Assembly (NCBI RefSeq): GCF_037893015.1
Contig: NC_133665.1
Location: 193,932,146 to 193,996,145, forward strand
Reading direction: 5' to 3'
From: Macrotis lagotis
Taxonomy: Eukaryota > Chordata > Mammalia > Peramelemorphia > Peramelidae
DNA length: 64,000 bases
The notes beneath the pieces are model-generated. The model had not been told where the DNA came from, ran no database searches, and saw only the letters and a list, made by a program, of their open reading frames with translations. The number at the start of each line of letters is the position of its first letter. The stretch's first letter is position 1. This document shows positions 1 through 12,145 of this stretch, piece by piece. A program made the position numbers and the translations under genes.

Positions 1-1060
1 GGCTTGGATGCTCCTCAAAGCCTTCCTTTAACAGAGCCTTGTCAGGACCCTGGCCGAGTTACTATTGATCTAGAGTTGGAAAAAAGCATTTTTCTTCCCC
101 TTTTTGAAACCAGGAAAAGCTGTCCATCTCCAGGCTTAGGACAGATCCGTGACAAGGGTTTCATGGATCTTGACCATTGGTCCAGTGATTGCATCTGCCA
201 GTTTAGCCTCCTAGGATGTAGTCTGTCTGGACTGGAGGCTGCCAAGCGGAGGCAGTTTGGAGAAGTTTGAGGCTGATTCTTCCCTAGACCCTGCCTTCTG
301 CTCTCCCCAAGGAGGCTTGCTCTTTAAAGAAGGCTGCCTTTTAAATAATGAAATGATCGTTACAGTGAGTGCAGGATTCACTGGAGACTATTTTTTCCAG
401 CAAGAGTTGAGACAACTTCCCAGAGAGCTGAAGTCCCCCATCATGGCCAGTTTGGTTGGAGAGTCCCCAGTTAGTATCTCTACTCTCTTCTTCTCGAGAA
501 TGACAAGCCCCTGGGCTTTGCTAGGGCAGCTTTGGTCTCCCCTTTCTCATCCAGTCATCACCAACCTTGGATCTGTTTCCATCTTGTATGCCCCACCCCC
601 ACTTTCCAGCTCTCCATCTGCTTCATCTTCCCCATTAGAACATCAGCATCCAGAGACCAGCAGGGTCCAACTTGATTGCTCTGATTTCTCTCCTTAATCT
701 TCAGTCCAGTACCTTAATAAGGGATCTCTGTGTCTCTCTTCTCCATGCCATCATTAGCAGCTCTCGGGGAGTCTGCCCCTCCTCCCCACCTCTGCTACAG
801 TCCCAGGATCTCCTTAATAGCCAGACAACCACCACACCTTATAGCTGAGCACAGAGCCAGCCTACAGTTGGAGCTAGCCCCAAGCAGGGGACACTCGCAT
901 TACTCCTAAGCTAGGAAGGTCTCAGGTCTGGGTCAACTGGGCTTCTTGTTTATGCAGTGTGGAAACAGATCTGAAACAAAATGCCTCCTTTTTTTTTTAA
1001 AAAAAGAAAAAACTAATTGGATTGCTTCAGAGCAGGCTGCTGTGATCTTATATTGTGTCT
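1..1060. other. Intergenic, no recognised feature
   Basis: No splice-flanked conserved coding segment, RNA gene or recognisable repeat core was seen. Open frames here are short and lack similarity to anything I know. Confidence 0.5.
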
Positions 1061-1067
1061 TTCATTA

Positions 1068-1268
1068 TTGTGAAGTTGTTCAGGCATCTGCAACTCTTCA
1101 TGGATCATACTGTCTAATGGGTTTTCTTGGCAAATATGCTGCAGGGATTTGCCATTTTCTTCTCCAGCACTTTAAGGCAAATAGATTGAATGATTTACCT
1201 AGGGTCACATAGCAAGCCAGCAGGTGAGGCCATGTTTGAACTCAGGTATTCTTGACTCTAGGCCCACC
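1068..1268 (-). repeat. MAR1-like SINE
   Basis: Reverse-complement copy of the marsupial MAR1-type SINE: 'gttttcttggcaaatatgct', 'gccattttcttctccag' and 'ctcaggtattcttgactcta' follow the order expected for the antisense strand. Diverged and with its tRNA-like head cut by the next SINE. Confidence 0.75.
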
Positions 1269-1269
1269 A

Positions 1270-1434
1270 CTTTTATTTTTTATTATATTTCTTTTTTTTT
1301 TATTTAAGGCAATGGGGTTAAGTGACTTGCCTAAGGTCACACAGGTAATTATTAAGTGTCTGAGGCAGGATTTGAACTTAGGTCCTCCTGACTCCAGGCC
1401 CAATGCTCTATCCACTGTACCACCTAGCTGCCCC
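1270..1434 (-). repeat. tRNA-headed marsupial SINE (WSINE1-like)
   Basis: Antisense copy: T-rich tail at about 1270-1310, then 'ggcaatggggttaagtgact' and ending 'ccacctagctgcccc'. The flanking 'cttttatt' just left and right looks like a target-site duplication, so it landed in the end of the MAR1-like copy at 1068-1268. Confidence 0.85.
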
Positions 1435-1547
1435 GCTTTTATTATGTTTCAATGAACAAGTTGCTAGATCTGGGGGTTAACTGAACACTAGGCTGCTTGG
1501 CTAATTTGCTTCCATGAACTATGTTCCTGATCTTTTTAACTAGCACC

Positions 1548-2137
1548 TCATAGTTCTGTTGACAACTGCTTTGGGATCTGTACTGCTAGATACCCTTTGT
1601 TCCCACTGGCGGCTTTTCCCCCTATTCTTTCTCTGAAGATCTTTGACCTTTTGTTCCTCCAAATTATTTTTGTTCTTATTTTTTCTAAATTTACAAAATA
1701 CTCCTTTGGTAGTTTGATTAATATGGCATCAAACAAGTCAGATGATTCTGTCAGGGTTTTGTCAGTTGTATGATTTTGTCTTGAACAGCCCGAGAGTGAT
1801 GGCCACTTCTCTGATGGCTTCGGTCCTACTTTCTGTCTCAATGTCTCTGTCCTCTTCTAATTCCTATCAGTGTCTTAGTAGGTAGGCCTTGAAGTGGTTT
1901 ATACATTTGATGGGTATTTTTAAGGAAATTTCTTTTTTCAGTCTTTTCCTGCTGTTTTGTGGCTAAATTATAGAAATGCTTGCTATTGAGGGTGGAGTGG
2001 CTCACAATGAAACCCCACATACTCTTTTGAAAATGGAGAGAAAAATCTTCAAACTGTTCCCTGGTGCAAATGAATCCAGAACAAGGCAGCCACATGGGTC
2101 CAGACCCTGAAGAAGAAATTAGGTCGGACCATGTCAT
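1548..2137 (-). other. Possible LINE-derived coding remnant
   Basis: Two overlapping minus-strand frames are A-rich on the sense strand. One contains 'AILIKLPKEYFVNLEKI' followed by 'IIWRNKRSKI', which resembles the segment near the C-terminus of L1 ORF2. The similarity is short, and the rest does not continue as L1, so the family is unsettled. Confidence 0.25.
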
Positions 2138-2317
2138 AGTAAATGGACTGTTTCCTGGTCCTTCTGTGTGGGCTCCCTCTGGACCTCTGAGTCACTGCGA
2201 ACCAGGGGAGATTTCCAGACCAACCCCTCCAGTTGGTCCTCACTTTTCTCTTGCTTCCCAGATCAGATTGAACTGGGGATCATGCCAAGGAATTGTGGGT
2301 AGTGGCTCCTTCACTAA

Positions 2318-2460
2318 CCTGGGACTCAGAGCAGGGATCCTGGTGCATCTGGCTGCCCTCTCTCCCTGGATGGCATAGGGATCCTTCCCACTTCTGCCAT
2401 TGCCCTCCATGTGATTCTGTTGGGCTGCCATATCTCTGACTCTAAATCCACTCTGAGCTA
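2318..2460 (+). repeat. Left arm of a 143-bp inverted repeat
   Basis: Matches the reverse complement of 3348-3490 with 8 substitutions and no gaps (about 94%). The arms are separated by 887 bp. Family not recognised; it contains no SINE core. Confidence 0.9.
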
Positions 2461-3347
2461 GCTCCTGTCTTCAGACTCTTTCCAGCATGAAGCTCAATTT
2501 TCTATCATTCTCTGACCTTCCTTAGTCCTGACCCCCCCACCCCCACTGCCATTCTCCTCTTTTCCCTTTACCCAATGAACATTTGTGGGCAGCAGTGATA
2601 TGGGTGTTTGGAGGAGCTCTTCTCTCTTTTGCAATGTACATTTTTGAGTCCACTTGTGTCTTGGGCTATATGGAGCTGGAATCCCATTTGGACTCCTTCT
2701 GTTCCTGCAGTGATGGTGGCAGTTTGGGGGAAAGGCCCCAGAGCAGGGCAAGATCACACAATTCAAAGACCAGCAACACCCAGGACAATTGTGGGCACCC
2801 TGAATACATGATCTTCCTTCACTAGTGAATTGACTTAGCACTGAAAGAGGGGAATACCCTTCTCCCCTCCTCTACCTTTGTGTTTCCTCACAACTCCCAA
2901 ACATTGGAAACCCTGGGTAAGGTTCAGTCTACCCAAAGGAATGCTCAGGAGCTCCCAGGTTCTTGGATTGTTTTCCTTTAGATGCCACTACATGGAGCTG
3001 ATGGGAATGGATAATTTACTGAAAACAGAAAGCCAAGGAAAATTACAGCCAACATACTCCCTGGTAAAGCTGAGCTACCAAACTACCCCATCTCCAGCTT
3101 CAGGCTTGGTCAATCATAGCCCAAGAACTCCAGGGGAGTGAGCAGTGGTGGGAGAAGACTCTGCCATCTCCCACTGCCAGCTCCACCATTGCTGAAAAGA
3201 GATTTAGTCTCTGGCTTTTCCCCTGTTATGGGAAGGGATTAGACATCTTAAGGAGCAATGAGACCTCCCATAGCCACTAGGGAGAAAAGATCTCTATGCC
3301 TTCCTGGTGGAAGTAGTGTTTTCATAAATGAGACATCAGAGCAGGGT

Positions 3348-3490
3348 TAGCCCAGAGTGGATTTAGAGTCAGAGACATGGCAGCCCAACAGAATCACATG
3401 GAGGGCAATGGCAGAAGTGGAAAGGATCCCAATGCTATCCAGGGAGAGAGGACAGCCAGATGCACCAGGATCCCTGCTTTGAGTCCCGGG
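3348..3490 (-). repeat. Right arm of the 143-bp inverted repeat
   Basis: Partner of 2318-2460 in the opposite orientation and of equal length. The frame 'MAAQQNHMEGNGRSGKDP' occurs on opposite strands in the two arms, which is a shadow of the repeat, not a gene. Sequence outside the arms diverges quickly. Confidence 0.9.
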
Positions 3491-3760
3491 CTTTGTGAAT
3501 GTGTTTGCCATGGAAGGACAAGGGCAGCATCAGTTGAAGCTGATTGGCAGATAGGAATCCTCTAAAGCACAGCAAGCAGAGAGCCACCCTGCCTCCACCC
3601 CCCCCCCATTCCAGGGCTAAGGAACAGAACCTATACCTTCCTCCTGGATGATCCCTGACCCACAGCAGGAATGTGAGGCACCAGGACTGTGCTCATTCCT
3701 TTGCTATGAGGGTCAGCCTAGCAGAAAGTTGGCAGCTTGGCACTCTAGACGATCCTGAAA

Positions 3761-3905
3761 CTTTTTTTTTCAAGGCAAGTGGGGTTAAGTGGCTTGCCCA
3801 AGGCCACACAGCTAGGTAATTATTAAGTGTCTGTGACTGGATTTGAACCCAGGTACTCCTGACTCCAGGGCCGGTGCTTTATCCACTGCACCACCTAGCC
3901 GCCCC
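3761..3905 (-). repeat. tRNA-headed marsupial SINE (WSINE1-like), full length
   Basis: Antisense copy with a T9 tail, 'gggttaagtggcttgcccaa', 'attattaagtgtctg' and the head 'ccacctagccgcccc'. It is flanked by the 8-bp target-site duplication atcctgaa (3752-3759 and 3907-3914). Confidence 0.92.
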
Positions 3906-3929
3906 AATCCTGAATCTTTTGACCTTGAG

Positions 3930-4185
3930 GTGGTGCATCTGGCTGCACAGAATGTTGGACCTGGAGTCAGGAAGTCCTGGGTTCAAATTCAACCTCAGAT
4001 GCTTATTGACTGGGTGATCCTGGACTCCTCTCTTCTCTCTGCCTTAGTTTCCTCAATTGGAAAATAATGAACATAATAACAGCTCACTCTAAGGGTTGTA
4101 AGGATCAAATGAGATGTGTCAAGTACTTAGCACAGTGCTTTTCATAGAGAAGGTGCCAAATAAATGCTTGCTCCCTTCCCTCTCC
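3930..4185 (+). repeat. MIR/THER1-type CORE-SINE
   Basis: Sense copy: 'ggagtcaggaagtcctgggt', 'tgccttagtttcctca', 'gtaaggatcaaatgagatg' and 'cttagcacagtgctt' followed by 'aaataaatgctt'. This is the order of the old mammalian CORE-SINEs. Confidence 0.8.
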
Positions 4186-4189
4186 TTCC

Positions 4190-7100
4190 TTTCCCTTTGT
4201 GTGGGAATCTTCCCAAGGTCAACTGTAAGTTTTAGCACCTGTCCAGGTCCCCGGGGAGAGTAGAGGCCCACCACCTGATAGGGAAAGGAGTCTTCGATGA
4301 ATAATGATTCTGCATCCTTTTCTGTGTAAATAAACAAGGCATTAGTTTTGTGGCATTTGTGAGGTACTCAGTGGAGTCCCATCTCTCTCATCACCACTGG
4401 GAATGCCATCTTCTGACTCCCAGGTTTCACCTGGATGGGGAGAAATGAACCAGAGAAGAGAGGTCATGGATGGGACATGCCAAAACCAGGGCTCATCATG
4501 TTCCTGGCTAAACTTCTCCAACCTTCCTGCTTTCTAAGCCAGAGAAACTTAGAGCCCCCCAAACCTCTTCAAGTCATTTGTGTCCAGAGGGAGACTGCGA
4601 TGGGAGAGTCACCAAACCTGCATCCAGGAATGCACCACAAAAGAATATGGCTTGGTGGCTTGATCTTCCCTTATGAATCAGAAAGGCCATAGGATGAGCC
4701 TTCTTGCAGCATCCCTGGCTTTCTTTACTTTTCCATGAAAGGTCTTTGTCTGAGTTTAGGGGGCCCTTCAAGTAATACGTGTCAGACTGAGCCAACCAGA
4801 AGCTCCTTCATAACTACATGGAAGCTGGTCTAAGTCCTCAACTTGATCTTGCCCCATTTAGAGGGAGAAAAAGAATTTTAATCATTCATGATTGCTCTTT
4901 GTTTTTGTACGTTTCAGCCACTTTCTGACATCTCATTCCCACCCCCAACACTACATTTGTAAGAAGAAAAAGTAGGAGACTTTGTATTTGGCAGTATATG
5001 TTTCCTTCAGTTTCTGAAGTTGACCACCTCTCTGAAGAGAAGAGGAATGTGTGTTCTGCCATCTATTTTCTGGAATGAAGAATGATCCTTACAATTATAT
5101 GCTTGGGCTTCCATTGAGGATTATTTTCATTTAGCAGATCCTGGTCACTATGTAGTTTTTGCTCTCCTGACTGCATCAGTTTGGATAAGTCTCATGCTTC
5201 TCTGAATTCTTCCAATCCTGTGTTTTGGCAGGCTCATTACTACCTTAGTCCATTGCATTGATGCCCTGTCATTTGTTCAGCCATCCCTCACTTGGTGAGC
5301 ATTGACTTGGTGTACAGTTTTTTTGCTACTATAAAAATCCTCCTGTTTACATTTTGATCTGGAAGGCCGATGACTTTGGAAAACAATCTGAAACAAAGAG
5401 ACGAACCATTTTGAGTCCCTCTTCAGATCACACCAGAGGACCAGTATGGTGAGGAAGGCCTCTCCTACCACAGGGATGCCCAACCGGGGGAGGCTCTGAG
5501 GACCATGATGTTCATCCCAACTTTGCCCTTCACTGCTTGTATGACCTTAATCAAGTCACTAACTCTCTAAGACTTCAGTTTCCTCATGAGGTGGAGCTAG
5601 ATGGTCTGGAATGTTTCTTTTAGCTCTTAATTCAGGAACTTGAGTTTCACATCACCTTTCATCCCCCTCCCCCCCAACCCAGCCTTTTCCTTTACTTTTA
5701 CTGGAAAGTTTTCCCAACTGATTCCCACCCCCCCAAACTGCCTTTTCAAATATTGGGAAGACTTTCTGGGAATATGTGTTCCGACCTGGCAATGTCTTTC
5801 TCAGTCTTCTCGGACAGTGGACCCCCTGAGGTTGCTTTTGCAGAGAAGGGAGCTAGGTGAGGGAGGTTGAGGGAGCACACTGTGGCTGAGGTGAAGGCTA
5901 CCTTGGCCTCACTGGCTTCACCTCCAAACTCCTTAACTGAGCCTCAAACTCAGAGCTGGCAGGTTCCATCTAATCCAAGCCATTCATTACAGCTGAGAAA
6001 ACAGCCCATGAGTACCCACCAGCACCCAGGGATTATGTGGGTGCATCCTTGGACCCAATACCTCAGACTTCAGATTCAGCCCTCTTTCTGTTGAATGAAA
6101 AGGAATAGTGATTTTAGGCAAACTAATGCTGCTATCAGCATTAGTTTAGATCCTGATAGTTATCCTCCATCTTAGTTCAGGACCTGAGCTCATGGAGCCT
6201 ATGACTCTGGAGGCTTGGGAATCTCCAAGGTAGAAGGCTTTTCCAAGACCCCAGTTCAAATCATGCACAGTGTCCCAAATGAGATCTCCCAGCAAGAGCA
6301 GGTTGATGGTCAGAGACAGGGAGCTCCTACATGTGGTCCAGTCACTCATTCTATGGTTATGATCAAAAGCTGTTTCTGTCACCAAGATAAATTGTACCTT
6401 CTGCCCTCCAGTCTGGGAAGTTTCTGAAGACTGGTAGAATCGCAGTAGCGTTGCTCCTCCCAATTCTCCCCTCCCTACCCCAATCTTTTTTCTTCCTAGG
6501 TCCCCTGACTAGTCTGCACAGTCTTGAGATCCATCCTTGGCCTGGTGCCCTCCAGCTCATCAGAGGCAGTGCCTGCAATCTTCTAACTGGGATCTGACCA
6601 AGGCTAGTCTGAGTTTCTGACTCTATCTGGATCTACTTTGACTGGGCCACCCTCTAGGTCTCAGTTTTCCTTATCTGTCAAATGCCTTAACCCAATCTAT
6701 TCCAAGTCTAACAAGTATTGCTGCTGTAAGGAACTGTGACTAGAAATGATCCATTGCCCTGCCTCCAGTCAGGGCTTCTCTCCTAAAGTGCCTCACCCTG
6801 CTTAATTACTGCCCTGAACAATAGGGTGAGGAGATACAGCTGCCATAGCCTGGAGGAGTAGGGAGGTTGCCCTGGCCTGCTCATAAGCCACTCTTCTGAT
6901 CTGACCTAGACTGCCCCCAAGTCCCAGGCACAGGAATTTGGGCCTTGCTCGGATGTTAGTGGAAGAAGAACTAAGTTCTGCAAATGCGGAAGCATGGAGG
7001 ATCTTGGAGAGGACACAGATCTAGGTCTAGAGTGAGCAGAACCTGGATAGTTTCTAGGAATTCTGGCTCCTTTTCAAAGGGATCCAGGCAACTGGGTACA

Positions 7101-7670
7101 GCCCTGCTCACCCTCCCCATGTTCCTTTCCAACATGATGGCAACGACTGGCTTCTGAAGAATGGCATGAAGAGCATCCTCGGGAGCCCTCCAGAGTCATG
7201 CAGGGCAGTCATCTTTTCCAACTTGAAACCTAGGAAGAGCCCTGGGGAAGAGCTTGTCTAGTGATTCATCTATGTTCCTACTTGCAAAAATGGCAAGTCC
7301 CCATGGGCCAACTTCTGCTCCCTTCTCTACCACTTTGGAAGGGAGTTGGGGGCCTCCCAAGCTCTTGGAAATTAGATAGTCCTTTTGAAACATGAATGAT
7401 GGTGCAAAGGTGGGACCTAATCTTTGAATGGCAATCTCATGGAATTCTGGCAGGACTTGTCAGCAGCCTTCAAAGGGGTTATGCCCTTCTTGGTTTGGCC
7501 ATGGGGAAGGCCTAGGTCCCATGGGCTTGGAAACTAAGTCTGTCTCTGCCTTTTACTCCTTGGACTTCAGGGACTCCTGGACTTCAGAGTCCCCTCTGTA
7601 GGCCTCAGTTTGCTCACCTGTAAAAGTGGGGCCATGGTCTCTAGCAGTATTGTTTCTCCTCTTTGGGATT
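4190..7670. other. Intergenic with weak old SINE traces
   Basis: Only fragments were seen: a MIR-like piece at about 5500-5640 ('aagacttcagtttcctcatg') and weaker ones near 6650-6690 and 7595-7640. No conserved coding exon, RNA gene or regulatory cluster was recognised. Confidence 0.5.
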
Positions 7671-7676
7671 TTATAT

Positions 7677-7857
7677 GAAATGGGGAAAGTTGGGTTTAAA
7701 TCAGACAGTTTCTAAGGCTGCTTTCAGTGGTAAGAGCAGTGGTCTGTTGGAAAGGAGGGAAAATGGGGCTGAGTGCCTTCCTCTTGCCTCCTGAGGTGCT
7801 CACATTGCACCAGGGGCTTCCAAGGAGTATAGCAGGCATGGCTTTTCCATGGGGGAT
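7677..7857 (+). repeat. Copy A of a young 181-bp direct duplication
   Basis: Identical to 9472-9653 except for one T missing in a T run. Sequence on both sides is unrelated to the flanks of copy B. No repeat family recognised. Confidence 0.95.
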
Positions 7858-8084
7858 GATCTGTGCTACTTGAAGTGATGAGCACTTGGTATTTCCCAAG
7901 AGATAATTACACATGATTCCTCTTCATGCACTTTACAGTTGGGCCAGATTGGTCTACCCCCTGCCCCCACACCCTTTCAAAAGATAACCCCATCTCTGGA
8001 ATCAACCCATAGAACTCTCAGCCCTAGTAAAGCCTCTTCCAGTCTCCCCACTGCAGGGGCTAGTGGTTAGGAGCATCCCCACTA

Positions 8085-8255
8085 GAAGTTACACATTTCC
8101 TAGTGACTTCCTATGCAACTACTGGTACCTCCCTGATCTCTCCTCTGCCCTAGCACGCATAATCTCCATGAGGGTAGAGACTGATTTCGTCTTTCTACCT
8201 CCATCCCTTGGAGTGTGCTTGACCCATACTGGGAGCATAATCGGTGCTTGTTAAT
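8085..8255 (+). repeat. L2-like LINE 3' end fragment
   Basis: 'ctccatgagggtagagactg', 'cccatactgggagcataa' and 'tgcttgttaatgg' follow the pattern of L2 3' ends ('gagggcagggactg ... gcacatagtaggtgctcaa'). Confidence 0.5.
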
Positions 8256-9024
8256 GGAGGCAACTCAGTCGGGATGTGGCCTCAGGTGGCTTTGGTGTCA
8301 AGGAGTCACCACTGAACAAGTATGTTGCCTATGCTGACTCCTCACATGAAGTAACTTGTTGGAAGTCTCCATTCGTATTTCCTTGCTTCCCTGGCATGAC
8401 TCTGCCTGGTTGCCCTGCCAGGGCAACTTCTGAACTCTAATCACATCCTCCTCCTCCTGGTCCTGTGGGCCTGTTGTCTCAAGGAGTCTTGGCCTGAGTG
8501 CCAGGCCTAACTTTCCCTTTGATCACCTGGAAGCCTGGAGAGCTGAGTTCCACCACCATCTAAGCCAAATTGCCAAGGCCCTAGCCTGGGCCAGGAAGCT
8601 TCTAGGACTTTCATGGAATAGATGAGTGATGCCCCAACATCTCATCCCATAGGTTCCTCAGCCTCTCCAAGGTTCTGTTTTTGGGAACCTCCCATCTCTT
8701 TGGAGCCAACTGGACCCATGGTTTCCTTCCTGTCCTGGTCCTCAATGATTAAGTCCTGGATGCAGGAATTGGCATTCCCACCTTCTGAACCATTTATTCC
8801 TGCCAGGGGAGGACATGGCTTACCAAGGCTCTAGTTAGGCCCAATTCACCAACTTCCTTCTTGGTCAGAATCAGATCCTAGAGAACAATTCATAGAATGG
8901 CAAAAATATGGACCTAAAAAACTACTTGTAAAAGCTGATGAACCCAGTGACCAATGAGTGGACAATGATGAAGTATACTACTGTCCCCGTGACAGAAAGG
9001 CTAGGGCCTTAGGGTAGAATGAAC

Positions 9025-9051
9025 TATATATATATATATATATATATATAT
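9025..9051. repeat. (TA)n microsatellite
   Basis: About 13 TA units, immediately left of a MAR1-like SINE body and probably replacing its head. Confidence 0.9.
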
Positions 9052-9215
9052 GACCCTGGGCAAGTCACTTCATCCTGTTTACCTCAGTTTCCTCATCTAT
9101 AAAATGAGCTGGAGAAGGAAATGGCAAACTACTCTAGTGTCTCCAAGAAAACCCCAAATGGAATCACAGAGAGTAGAACATGACTAAAATGACTGACTGA
9201 TGACAAAATGTGAGG
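9050..9215 (+). repeat. MAR1-like SINE, 3' part
   Basis: 'tgaccctgggcaagtcactt', 'cagtttcctcatctataaaa', 'ggagaaggaaatggcaaac' and 'aagaaaaccccaaatgg' appear in sense order, ending in degenerate ACTGA units. Confidence 0.85.
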
Positions 9216-9471
9216 ATTTGATGGGTTTAACTATGCTATTTGTTACTAAGGTTTTATTATTCTTTATTTTTTCCAGTGAAGGGGGGAACTACTGATGGGG
9301 TAGCCCTCCAAGAAGAAAGGAAAGGAAAGAAGAGAGAATCATTAAAGCATTTTTAAAAACTGTACAGAAGAGAAGGTAGCCTGGAAAAGACAGCAAACAA
9401 GCAGGACTGCTTGGTAAGTTACACATTGAATTAATTATATAGCTGAACAGAAAAGCAGACTTTACTGAGTA

Positions 9472-9653
9472 GAAATGGGGAAAGTTGGGTTTAAATCAGA
9501 CAGTTTCTAAGGCTGCTTTCAGTGGTAAGAGCAGTGGTCTGTTGGAAAGGAGGGAAAATGGGGCTGAGTGCCTTCCTCTTGCCTCCTGAGGTGCTCACAT
9601 TGCACCAGGGGCTTCCAAGGAGTATAGCAGGCATGGCTTTTTCCATGGGGGAT
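9472..9653 (+). repeat. Copy B of the young direct duplication
   Basis: 182 bp; matches 7677-7857 with a single 1-bp indel. Located 1,795 bp downstream in the same orientation. Confidence 0.95.
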
Positions 9654-9654
9654 A

Positions 9655-12114
9655 GTTTTGGTCACAGTCCTCTTGTTCTCTTCTCTTGAGGATGTGGACA
9701 TGCTCATTTTATCTGGGATATAGTAAGTTCAAAATTTTAAAAAAGTACCAGTGGGAAGAAAGGATCGTGTCCAGAATTCATGGCTATTTGGCTTTCTGGG
9801 ATTGCTATAAGCATTTTCCCTTCCCCCATCTCCTTGCTGCCTTTCCATCTGTTGATTCTCACTCATATGTTCTCTTCCTTTTGGCCACATTTCCCAGCTC
9901 AGGTTTGAATGTTTCTGTTCTGTTCAATGTCTCTTTGATGGACAATGTACTTCATGGCCCCGTCCTGTGTCACTGGACCTTTCCAACCAGATGTGAGCCT
10001 CAGGAGTGCCAATGAGGCTGCAGCGACTCTTTTTCAGGCTAAATGTCTTATTTTTTTTTCTTCCCTAGAACAAGAGATCTGAGCCTCCTACCTTTCTCAG
10101 CCAGTTGGGAGTCTTTAGTGCATGCCCCTCCCCCATTCATCCCTTTTTACTCATCATGCCATTTTCCTATCTTCCTTTCTCCCCCCCTCTCCATTCTCAT
10201 CCAAATCCTAGCCTGCCTATCCTGGGGAGAATGGAGTGTCACAGAATCCAGACCACAGAATTCAGAGTTGGAATATAACTTGCCCCTCAAATCTCCTCAT
10301 CTAATAACCATCCCCTTGAGGACCCTCAGGGAGGGAGGGTGGGCATGCTCCCACCCCACTTGGGGACTGCTCTCAGAGGTGGAAAGCTGCTTCTTTTCAT
10401 TCCTCCCACTTGGAGCTTTGCCCTCTAGGGCCAAACCAAGTGAGAGTAATTCCTCTTCAGTCTCTGGATCAACATTAGGCTCCTTGCAGACGCCAGCTCT
10501 CCCAGGAATGCCCTTCAGAAGGGTGTCTGTCAGGTCCTCTCCAGGAGAAACTTCAGGTCCCTTTGATTCTATGAGTACTTGATGGTTTTCTTAGCATCCT
10601 GGACCTTTGCCTGCCCTCATCACTTTGCCCCATACCCTCTGCAGCAAGAGTGGCGCTGTCCTTCCTAAACGGTGCTGCCCAAGAGCCTCAGAGATGATGG
10701 CAGGCTCCCTCCAAGGAAGCGGGACTTCCTAGCTGCTGCCCAGATTACCTGGGCCACACCCTGCAGCCAGGATCACACACAGCTTCTCCCTTTCATCACT
10801 CTCCAGGCAGACAGAGAATGTTGCCTCTCCTCCTAGACTGGTTCTGCTGGGCCCCGGAGGGCAGAATAAGGAGCAGTGTGGGGAGGGGCAGGGCAGAGCA
10901 GCTTGGGTTAGGTTGCCTACTCCAGGGAAGCTGGGCTCCATCTTACTCTTTGCACAGCTGTTGGATGATGCTTTCAGGGATGTCAGAGAGGGGCTTTGGG
11001 CTTTGGGGGTGGCTTGGAGGACAGGCCTCTGGACTCCTTTCCAACACACACACACACGGGCCCATTTGGTCAGAGACCACTGGACACACTCACACCCGAG
11101 CAGCCCCTGGAGGTCCTTGGACATCTGGAGAGGTTGGTGGCCTGCTGTTTGTCTTGAGCTTCCTGGCCAAGGCTTCCATCTCTGGTCCTGTGATTGGGGT
11201 CAGGATGAAGCTGCTGGTACTCCTGCAGGATCATGAAATCAGCCTTGGGAAGCTCTCAGACCTGCCAACAATCTGGGAAATTCACGGGCAGGTGTGGCCA
11301 TCCCCTCCCGGGAGCCTGACCAACTCCCTATTTGTCAAGACACTCTTCACATTGTTACAGAAAAAGGTCTGTTAAAATGATAAGAAAAGTAAACTGGACC
11401 TGGGAATGCACATACCCCTGTCCCAAGGCCATCCTGGGCAATGGAGAAGTGACAGTCCCTCCCTTTGCCAGCCAGCTCTGCCTCTCCTGCTTCCTGCTGG
11501 CTTCTTGGGGACAGCTTCCTTGAATATTGAAGACCAATATTGTCTTCCTCCACAGCCTCATCCAGCCTCCGTGGGAAGACCACCAATGACGGCAGGATGG
11601 GGATGGGGGTGGGGGTGGGTGGGAATCTCAGAAGCTCCTTCCTGCTTTAGACAGCTCTAGCTGTTATTGTGGTTTTCTTCTGTGGAACCAAAATCATGCC
11701 TCTGCCCATTAATCCTAGTTCATCTGTAGCAGACCAAATGATCACAACATGTTCCCCTCTGCTTAGTTTTCCTGTGGTCTCACCTATCATCTGGCCATCC
11801 CTTCAGCCCTCCCCTTCCCCCTCCCAATTCTGCAATCATGAGCCCAGTTCTGCAATTAATTCTGTTTTTGCCATTGTTCCCAGGATGGATTGTGTTAGAA
11901 TCTTTTCCCTAGTGACCCACGTCCCTATCTTGGTGACTTTGCTGACCAGGTTGTCTTCCCTGACCATCCTTCCTCTATGGAAGACTCTCCAGTGTTTGCT
12001 TTTACATTTAGGAATCTGGACCTAATCTGGCACAGCGATACTCCCCTAACCCCACAACCTGCCAGTCTTTCATTATTTTCTGTTATGGTATTGTATTTTT
12101 CTGGTCTTACAGTG

Positions 12115-12145
<31 letters not shown>

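Noticed and set aside
3761-3905. tRNA gene
   Set aside because: The tRNA-like head belongs to a SINE with a poly-T/A tail and target duplication, not to a functional tRNA.
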